48,772 nucleotides of DNA, from positions 1-48,772 of the forward strand of contig PXBW01000283.1 in assembly GCA_003566775.1 (NCBI GenBank). The letters are read 5' to 3'. The translations under genes and the position numbers were made by a program. Under the pieces are notes generated by a model, which had not been told where the DNA came from, searched no databases, and saw nothing but the letters and a program-made list of their open reading frames with translations. Source of the stretch: a candidate division WS1 bacterium. GTDB lineage: Bacteria > Armatimonadota > Zipacnadia > Zipacnadales > UBA5352. This document shows positions 42,937 through 48,772 of the stretch, one piece after another; position 1 is the stretch's first letter; each line of letters starts with the position of its first letter.

Positions 42937-45900
42937 CTATCCTCCCGATGCGCGCTTAGCCCTGTCTAGGATTCCCTCTAGGACAAGGACCGCCTCTTCG
43001 TCGGTGCCCTTCCGTTTCATGCTGTTGTTTAGAAGCCCCTGATCATGCTCGTCAAGCCTCTCAGCGAAGGGCCCCAGTGCTCTAATAGCGTATGAAGACT
43101 GTTCCGCCTGCTCCAGTTCCGAGATGACGATGTGAACCAGTTCAGCGACGAGGGCCTCGGCGACTTCCTTTACCGACTCTTCACTCTCGCGCTCAGAGAT
43201 GGCACGGGCGATTGCAGGCCCGGTCTCCTCAAGCGTTCTGAGTACCTCTTGTTGTAGTATAGTGGTCCCGTCAGCATCTATGGCCTGCTTCACCCATTCA
43301 AGAACGTCTCTCACCTCCGAACTGGGAACCTTGTCCAGAATCGGTATGAGGGCGTGGAACCAAGATACCCAAGAAGCATCGGGTCGTTGCTGACGATTCG
43401 GTCTCGGCAGTTGCCGAAGCCCCGTCTTCATCATTTTTTCGGCGACTCCTTCGGTAACGATCCCCTCGGCAACACACGTGACCACCTCTGCCGCGCGCTC
43501 GCTGTGCCTGTTGATCAGGGTCATCACAAGCGCAGGCCACTTGCTCTCATCTATGGCCTCGACGCACTGCGACGCGACGGAATCGGATAGTTTGCCCGCT
43601 CCAATTGCGTGCAGGAGGCCTGCGGCCGCGGACTCTGCCACCAGTCCGCCCCGCGTCAGATCCTGAAGCTGCCCCGCGAGGGCTTCGCCGCACTCAGCGG
43701 CTGCGGCCTCGCTACGCCCAATCACCCTCATGCGAATGTCATCCGTAGCCTGCTTATCTATCTCAAGACTCGACAAAGCCTGATCGAGGTCCTTGAGGAC
43801 GGAGAGATCATCGCACAGGTAGTTCTGGCTCACGCTGTCGGCCAGGACTGTCGCAAGCGGACTTGCGGCTCCTGCGCTGACGGAGCCAAGGAGGCGCGGG
43901 TCCAGTGCGGCCACGGCTGAAAGTACCTGGCGTCGAGCGTCGGCTACGGCATCCTCACTACTCGCTTTCGCGGCTGCTTCCAGATTGTCGTCGGTCTGAG
44001 CACGGAACAGCGCTCCGAACAGCGCATCGCGGTCATCAGGCCCGAGGTATGCAAAAAGGGGGAGGGCTGTCCTGTAGTCCTCCAGTCCTTCGACGATGTT
44101 CGGCGGAGCCGTCTTCTTCCGTCCGCCAGAACCCGTCACGTCCTCAACTACCGACGCAGCCAGTGCGCGTGCAACGTTGGGGGGCGGCGTTTCCTGCCAT
44201 CTCACAAGCGCTGCCGCCAAGACAGCAATCTCAGGTGCGTCAGGACTAGCGCTCCTGACTTCGGCGAAGGTGCCCCAGAGGCTCTCAGCAAACTCCTGAG
44301 GAATGCGGTCACCGTAATGGAGGAGCACTCTTAGCCATTCGACCCCCTCAGTCGTATCTGTTGATAGGGCCTCCAGTATGCGTTCGATGGAACGCTTTCT
44401 TAGAGCGTCGGAGCAGTCGAGAAGAGCGGGCAGAAGGTCCGAGCCAGCGAATTCGCCGATTGCCAGTGGACGCTTGTGAACGCCCAGCGCTCTGGCAATC
44501 GCATTCGCCAAAGTGCGCTTCTCAGTGTCGGGGGTATCGCCGTGGAACTCCGCCAGTAACCGTACCATGGTTCGCGTGCGTCCCGCCGTGCCATGTCGGC
44601 GCAAGTAGTTGAGACCCTCAACAGCAGCGGAGCGCCAGCGCCTTCTCGCTTCCTCGTCCAGGTTCAGGTACTCCTCACGCATGTCCGACACACCGGCAAG
44701 CCGCTCCAAGAAGCCGTTCAGGTGGCCGAACTCAGCGTTGACTATGGGATCCTTGAGCCAGAGCGCACACATTGCTGCCTCCGGCTCCACCATCTCTGTC
44801 TCAGACAGAAACCCGAGGAGGTCTTCGAGAACGGGAACGTCTGAGATGGGATTCTCCAGTTCCCCGTCTCGGGCGTGCTTCTCGAGAAGAGTAAGGTTGC
44901 TTGGAGTTCGCACTAACTGAGCGTACACCTGAGGAAAGCGTTTCCTGAGCACCAAGGTCTTCGCTACTGCGTTTGCCATCGCGTCCGCGTCGGAATAGGT
45001 TACCGCCTTGTCTTCTTGCTGCTTCTCCAACGCTGCCATCGCGGCCTTGTAATCGTTTACGTATTGCACAGCATCGCGGGGCGTATGCGCAACGGCCCAG
45101 GCCAGTGCATCGCATACGCCGGAGGGGAGTGGTTCGTCTATTCTCTCGGCCAGACTCTCGATCAGCGGGGCCATATCCACAGGACTCGCGGGGGGTATTC
45201 GGACAGTCAGATTGAACACCTTGTCCAGTCGCGCGCGGGCGCTCTTGCAGGTCTCTCCGGGCAGTTCGGCGAGGTGCCTGACGATTGCTTCATCATCACA
45301 GGCAACGACGTAGGTACAGCCGGGCTCGGCCAGGAATGTGTTCAGCATACCGAGTATCTCGGTTGCGGTCTCTGGGCTGCACCTGTCGAGGTTGTCGATG
45401 ACGAAGACCAGGCGGCCGCCCTTGCGGGGCCTCAGGTCTCGAATTAGGGCGCGGAAGAGGCACGCGAACTCGCTTGGCCGCTCTGCCATCGGACGCGACT
45501 GAGTATGAGCCTCAACGACGAAGATGGGAAAAGCCTTGATTGCTCCAGACACAATGCCGATGAAGACACCGATCAGCAGGGGGAGGAGCGTATCCCAGGG
45601 GAGAGCTGCAGGGACGACGTATTGGGGGAGCAGCCAGGCCCCCAACGCCAGCGCCATTGCCAATGGTGCTGCCATTAATACCATGACCAGACACCGATGC
45701 AGCGCATCTCTCGCAGCTGCCAAAAGTCGTGAAGATGGGAATTCGGCGCGGCCGCTTCGTGTCGTGCTGGTGTCGTAGTTGATGGCCTCTTCGGTTTCTG
45801 GTGGTAGACGCTTACGGCTCTGCCGATAAGCCTCTCTGATTACCTCCGCCCTGAAGCTACTCGCATCATACTTCCACGCGTCGTACTCGATGCACCGCGT

Positions 45901-46110
45901 GTCATCTGTCTCTTCAATGGCTGCCTTCACGGCCCTTGTGATGCTTGTCTTGCCGATGCCCCAGGTGCCGAGCAAGCCTATGCAGAACGGAGTAGGGGCG
46001 TCCTCGATGATCCGGCTAAGAGTGGCAACGAGACCTCTGTGACGCAGGGCGTCCTCTGCGTCGAAGTCATCGAGCGGGGTGTCAGGCAGATAGCCGAAAC
46101 GCGTGCTCAT
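42937..46110 (-). CDS. KAP-family P-loop NTPase with long helical-repeat tail
   Basis: A 1057-residue membrane-associated NTPase. Walker A is GTWGIGKT (48-55) and Walker B is LVFVIDNLDRC (234-244). Two TM segments (about 140-160 and 173-193) are inserted between them, the defining trait of KAP NTPases. Residues from about 430 to the end are long, leucine/alanine-rich helices resembling HEAT-type repeats. KAP proteins are sporadic, often horizontally acquired, and several are linked to phage defence or abortive infection. Base and codon use look more mixed (more AGG, AGA, TTG) than neighbours, suggesting recent transfer. AGGGGG precedes the ATG. No partner gene is adjacent, so any defence role is inference. 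Confidence 0.88.
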   Translation of the reverse strand: MSTRFGYLPDTPLDDFDAEDALRHRGLVATLSRIIEDAPTPFCIGLLGTWGIGKTSITRAVKAAIEETDDTRCIEYDAWKYDASSFRAEVIREAYRQSRKRLPPETEEAINYDTSTTRSGRAEFPSSRLLAAARDALHRCLVMVLMAAPLAMALALGAWLLPQYVVPAALPWDTLLPLLIGVFIGIVSGAIKAFPIFVVEAHTQSRPMAERPSEFACLFRALIRDLRPRKGGRLVFVIDNLDRCSPETATEILGMLNTFLAEPGCTYVVACDDEAIVRHLAELPGETCKSARARLDKVFNLTVRIPPASPVDMAPLIESLAERIDEPLPSGVCDALAWAVAHTPRDAVQYVNDYKAAMAALEKQQEDKAVTYSDADAMANAVAKTLVLRKRFPQVYAQLVRTPSNLTLLEKHARDGELENPISDVPVLEDLLGFLSETEMVEPEAAMCALWLKDPIVNAEFGHLNGFLERLAGVSDMREEYLNLDEEARRRWRSAAVEGLNYLRRHGTAGRTRTMVRLLAEFHGDTPDTEKRTLANAIARALGVHKRPLAIGEFAGSDLLPALLDCSDALRKRSIERILEALSTDTTEGVEWLRVLLHYGDRIPQEFAESLWGTFAEVRSASPDAPEIAVLAAALVRWQETPPPNVARALAASVVEDVTGSGGRKKTAPPNIVEGLEDYRTALPLFAYLGPDDRDALFGALFRAQTDDNLEAAAKASSEDAVADARRQVLSAVAALDPRLLGSVSAGAASPLATVLADSVSQNYLCDDLSVLKDLDQALSSLEIDKQATDDIRMRVIGRSEAAAAECGEALAGQLQDLTRGGLVAESAAAGLLHAIGAGKLSDSVASQCVEAIDESKWPALVMTLINRHSERAAEVVTCVAEGIVTEGVAEKMMKTGLRQLPRPNRQQRPDASWVSWFHALIPILDKVPSSEVRDVLEWVKQAIDADGTTILQQEVLRTLEETGPAIARAISERESEESVKEVAEALVAELVHIVISELEQAEQSSYAIRALGPFAERLDEHDQGLLNNSMKRKGTDEEAVLVLEGILDRAKRASGG

Positions 46111-46535
46111 GCGATAGGCCCCCTTGCGCGATCGTGCAAACTGAAGTCATATTCGCCACGAGTGGGGGGGCGCCCTTCAACAGTCTCCCGCATCACGGGC
46201 TTGACGGCGGTGCCCTGGGGTAGCTATGCTGGCAGCGAGCGGTCCGGGGCGGAGGCGTCGCCCGCGTTCCAGGTGGTCCTACATCAATGCCGTGAGACGT
46301 TACCGCCGTCAGATTATCGTTGTACGTCGCATTCACCGCGATCTGCGTCTCGCTCACGCTCATGCCACCGCAGGTGAGGCTCAACAGCGCGTGATTCCGC
46401 AGGAGATCGTGACCGCGACGCGACGTGGAGACCTGGATAATCGATCTCAGCGAGTGTGAGGTCGCGCCGCAGTGACACCGCCAACCACCGCGGGCCCGGT
46501 GCCCGCGCAACAGTCGCAACGTGCGAGGTGCAGAG
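46111..46535. other. Gene-free region upstream of the KAP and DppA genes
   Basis: I see no supportable gene in these 425 bases. A near-palindrome (tgcgcgatcgtgca, 46125-46138) lies 15 bases before the KAP start. TTGACG (46201-46206) with TATGCT 18 bases on (46225-46230) is a weak plus-strand promoter about 305 bases before the DppA gene. Nothing else recognised. Confidence 0.3.
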
Positions 46536-47309
46536 ATGAAGATTCACATGATAACCGACCTTGAGGGCCCGGCGCTGGTGAGTCGGTTCAACCAGTCGCG
46601 CGACGTAACACCCGAGGACAAGGTGCGCTGGATGCGCCTGCTCACCGGCGAGGTCAACGCGTGCATCGACGGCATTCTCGATTTCGACACGGACGCCGAG
46701 GTGATCGTCTGGGACGGCCACGGCTCAGGCGGCATCATCGAGGAGGAGTTCCATCCTGACGCGAAGCTGATCGCGCGCGGCCCCATCAGCGCTCCCTACG
46801 GCCTTGATGACAGCTTCGATGCCCTGATGTTCGTGGGCCAGCATGCGCGTGCGGGCACAGGCGGTGTGCTATGTCACACCTACTCCTCGAAGAGCATCGA
46901 GTATTACCGGATCAACGATGTTGAGCTTGGCGAGTTCGGCTGCCGCGCCCTGATGGCGGGCACGATGGGCGTGCCGACCGTCTTCTGCGCCGGCGACGAC
47001 GTCGCGGTGGAGGAGGCACAGGAGCTTGTCCCCAACATCGTCGGTGCGGCAGTGAAGCAGGCGCTCGGCGTTGAGCTTGCGATCCATCTCTCCCACGAGG
47101 CCGCATGTGAGCTGATTCGCGAGCGCGCCAGTGAGGCCTGCGCGAAGATCGATGAGATCGAGCCCTACTTCTTCGAGGGGCCATATACCCAGGAGATTCG
47201 CTATCTCGAGGGCGTCAGTATTCAGTCATCACTCAACCAGGGATGGGAATACGCGGATCCGCGGACTGTCCGCAAGACCGCGGAAGACATCTGCGAACTG
47301 AGAGTATAG
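46536..47309 (+). CDS. dppA: M55-family D-aminopeptidase (DppA-like)
   Basis: Start at 46536 (GAGGTG upstream; MKIHMITDLEG is the family start). The 257-residue protein has the M55 zinc ligands expected from Bacillus DppA: D8 and E10, a His in VWDGHGSGG, a His in VGQHARAG and a Glu in NDVELGEFG. The enzyme cleaves N-terminal D-amino acids, often from D-Ala peptides of cell-wall origin. It abuts the next gene with no spacer (stop 47309, start 47310). Confidence 0.88.
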   Translation: MKIHMITDLEGPALVSRFNQSRDVTPEDKVRWMRLLTGEVNACIDGILDFDTDAEVIVWDGHGSGGIIEEEFHPDAKLIARGPISAPYGLDDSFDALMFVGQHARAGTGGVLCHTYSSKSIEYYRINDVELGEFGCRALMAGTMGVPTVFCAGDDVAVEEAQELVPNIVGAAVKQALGVELAIHLSHEAACELIRERASEACAKIDEIEPYFFEGPYTQEIRYLEGVSIQSSLNQGWEYADPRTVRKTAEDICELRV

Positions 47310-48338
47310 ATGACCGAGTTGAAGGGCAGAGGACGCCGCAACGGCCGCGGATGTTGCGGGGGAGGATGCGTCCTCGGGATTCTCACACTTGTGGCGATGC
47401 TCATGGTGATCGCCGCATGGGGGTTGCAGCGCTGGCCCGGCGAGGACTGGTGGCTGACCACGCTGCTGACCTGGGGGCCACAGGTGCAGTGGGTGCTGCC
47501 CCCAACCCTGGTGTTACTGGTGACCGTGGCGAGGCGGCGGCGCTTTCTCTCGCTGCTGAATGCGGCCACCACGGTGTTCGCGCTGCTGGCCGTGGCGCAC
47601 TTTCAGGTGAACCCGGTGCATCCTGATCCCGGCGATCGGCCGGTTATGCGTGCCGCGACCTGGAATGTTCACGGCTACACTCGCGACCGGGAGACGCTCC
47701 GGGATCGCATCCTCTCGTGGAACTGTGATGTAGTCTGCCTGCAGGAGAGCAATCGTGCCGTTCTCGAGGATCTGTTGCCGGGCTATGAGCAGGCTATCGA
47801 GGACACCCTTGCCGTCTACGTGCGCGGCGAGATACTGCGTCATGAGCGGGTCTTTCTGGGTGAGAAGAGCCCGCGCAAGGCCCTGCTTGTTGAGGCAGTG
47901 ACAGACGCGGGACCAGTCACCATCATCAACGTGCACCTTCCCCGGGTCGCGAGGTCTCCTTTCCCGCGCGAGGTTGAACCTTTCAGCGAACTCATGGCGA
48001 GGGCGGTGGAGGAGCGAGAGGCCCGTATTCTTACGCTGCTCGACACGCTGCCCGCCGAGCATCCGGCTATTCTGGCCGGCGACTTCAACACGCCACCCGG
48101 TTCGCGATACTGGCGCCTGCTTGACCGGCATCTGATCGATGCCTTTGAAGCAACGGGCTTCGGCTTCGGGCATACCTTCCTGTTGCGCTGGCGGTACCCA
48201 CTTCTTCGCATCGATTACGTCTGGGTGGGTGGTGGTGCGGAGCCGGTTTACTCGGAGACCAGGTCCGAATACCCCTCCGACCATCGCCCGGTCATAGCCG
48301 ACATTGCGCTTCCGCCGCGTGAGGAGCGCGAAGGTTGA
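47310..48338 (+). CDS. Membrane-anchored endonuclease/exonuclease/phosphatase (EEP) family protein
   Basis: A 342-residue protein: three N-terminal TM segments (about 20-105), then an EEP domain from about 110. Catalytic blocks are WNVHGYT (Asn), VVCLQES (metal Glu), NVHLPR, AGDFNTPP (Asp, Asn) and YPSDHRPV (general-base His). These enzymes hydrolyse phosphodiesters or phosphomonoesters of nucleic acids, inositides or lipids. The membrane anchor suggests an outward-facing domain, topology unproven. It begins right after DppA with a weak site and may be translationally coupled. Confidence 0.84.
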   Translation: MTELKGRGRRNGRGCCGGGCVLGILTLVAMLMVIAAWGLQRWPGEDWWLTTLLTWGPQVQWVLPPTLVLLVTVARRRRFLSLLNAATTVFALLAVAHFQVNPVHPDPGDRPVMRAATWNVHGYTRDRETLRDRILSWNCDVVCLQESNRAVLEDLLPGYEQAIEDTLAVYVRGEILRHERVFLGEKSPRKALLVEAVTDAGPVTIINVHLPRVARSPFPREVEPFSELMARAVEEREARILTLLDTLPAEHPAILAGDFNTPPGSRYWRLLDRHLIDAFEATGFGFGHTFLLRWRYPLLRIDYVWVGGGAEPVYSETRSEYPSDHRPVIADIALPPREEREG

Positions 48339-48363
48339 CACTCGACTTTGGGTCGCGTAGAAT
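48335..48363 (+). promoter_or_regulatory. Near-consensus sigma70 promoter for gspG
   Basis: TTGACA (48335-48340), exactly 17 nt, then TAGAAT (48358-48363): six and five matches to consensus. The -35 overlaps the end of the EEP gene. The predicted start lies near 48370, about 90 bases before gspG. Confidence 0.72.
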
Positions 48364-48379
48364 GACTGCAGTTGCAGTC
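48364..48379 (+). promoter_or_regulatory. Operator-like palindrome at the gspG start site
   Basis: Perfect 7-2-7 palindrome (gactgca-gt-tgcagtc) directly after the -10, covering the predicted transcription start. A repressor bound here would block the strong promoter. The factor is unknown. Confidence 0.5.
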
Positions 48380-48460
48380 CCGACGGAGAGCGCGGTGCCG
48401 AACCTCATCTGAAGGCTCTCTACGACACGCGGCGGGCGGCTTGCGAAGGACCATGTAGCC

Positions 48461-48772
48461 ATGTATTGCAGCAATCGCCGGGGGTTGACGCCGTCCGAAA
48501 CACTCATCATTGCGGTCCTGGTCGCGGCTCTCGGCCTGACTTTGGCCTGGCGCTTCACCGGAGATCCCGCCGAGCAGGAGCGGCGGGAGACAATCGAGCG
48601 CATGCAGCTTGTGATGGACGCGCTCGAGCGCTATGCGATGGACCACGGCGGCAGATTTCCCACCAATGAGCGCGGACTGCAGGCGCTGATGGAACCTCCC
48701 TCCGGGGAGATCGAGACGGCACGCTGGCGGGGACCGTACATCGATGACAGCGAGGTACTCCACGACGCGTGG
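48461..48772 (+). CDS. GspG-type major pseudopilin, truncated at the window edge
   Basis: Open from the ATG at 48461 (GAAGGA 10 bases upstream) to the window end, 104 residues. A type III signal-like start, RRGLTPSETLIIAVLVAALGL, keeps Gly(-1) and Glu(+5) but has L-T-P-S in place of the usual F-T-L-I. The GspG C-terminal signature follows: FPTNERGLQALMEPP and WRGPYIDD, then HDAW, with only the last residues cut. GspG is the main pseudopilin of the type II secretion system, polymerising between inner and outer membranes. Other gsp genes presumably follow. Confidence 0.8.
   Translation, partial: MYCSNRRGLTPSETLIIAVLVAALGLTLAWRFTGDPAEQERRETIERMQLVMDALERYAMDHGGRFPTNERGLQALMEPPSGEIETARWRGPYIDDSEVLHDAW

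Noticed and set aside
41881-46110. Secreted nuclease plus KAP NTPase as a two-gene defence system
   Set aside because: The genes are convergent, the nuclease has a signal peptide, and no shared promoter is possible, so functional coupling is unsupported.
46193-46519. 108-codon minus-strand open frame in the gap before the DppA gene
   Set aside because: No ribosome site, no recognisable domain and composition like frame noise.
1-48772. CRISPR arrays, insertion sequences, tRNA or rRNA genes
   Set aside because: No regularly spaced repeats, transposase-like proteins, tRNA T-loop/anticodon patterns or rRNA segments were seen on reading the gaps; a dedicated scan (tRNAscan-SE, Infernal) was not possible.

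Overview
The window is a high-GC, gene-dense stretch of chromosome from an uncultured-type, probably anaerobic, two-membrane bacterium. Signs of two membranes are a likely outer-membrane beta-barrel (12850-13650), several lipoproteins with clear lipoboxes, and a GspG-type pseudopilin at the right edge. The H-X9-DG prepilin-like protein at the left edge and the secreted PcRGLX-type, beta-helix and ceramidase-like proteins recall Armatimonadota, Planctomycetota/Verrucomicrobiota-like or related candidate phyla. This placement is inference; no rRNA or tRNA was seen. Sulfur genes of a kind typical of anaerobes and archaea (DUF39 plus NIL-ferredoxin, Thi4) point to a sulfide-using anaerobe.

Layout. 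1-8600: end of a prepilin-like gene, then minus-strand genes. These are a sulfide-assimilation operon (DUF39 homocysteine synthase, NIL-ferredoxin, CysK), an overlapping trio (two FMN-binding split-barrel proteins and a metallo-beta-lactamase-fold protein), a thiazole synthase Thi4 with its own promoter and terminator, a MerR regulator with a two-CW cysteine tail, a sigma-region-4-like cysteine-rich protein and a NapH-like membrane ferredoxin. 8700-17450: secreted beta-helix/PKD protein, ceramidase-like protein, outer-membrane protein, MutL, two acidic lipoproteins and an MtnX-like HAD phosphatase. 17744-29800: two very large secreted PcRGLX-type proteins on either side of a three-gene K+ uptake operon (two TrkA-like subunits and TrkH), then a half-size UPF0016 cation transporter with a possibly structured leader. 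30144-42900: URO-D-like protein with an unrecognised secreted protein, a multi-TM protein, a decayed duplicate of a gene tail, a beta-propeller protein, Gfo/Idh oxidoreductase, HpcH/HpaI aldolase, MFS transporter, Eis-like acetyltransferase and secreted nuclease. 42937-48772: a large KAP P-loop NTPase, DppA-type D-aminopeptidase, a membrane-anchored EEP phosphatase/nuclease, and gspG behind a near-consensus promoter with a palindrome at the expected start site.

How the genes fit together. The left part supports building sulfur amino acids and thiamin from sulfide with redox-responsive regulation. The middle part looks like export and breakdown of complex polysaccharide or glycoconjugate material (PcRGLX proteins, beta-helix protein, ceramidase-like hydrolase), with intracellular sugar and organic-acid steps (Gfo/Idh, HpcH/HpaI, MFS) and ion homeostasis. 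The best candidates for undescribed biology are the Thi4 with cysteine at the sulfur-donor position, the split TrkA pair, the cysteine-rich regulator cluster, the unrecognised secreted protein beside a URO-D homologue, and the UPF0016 leader.
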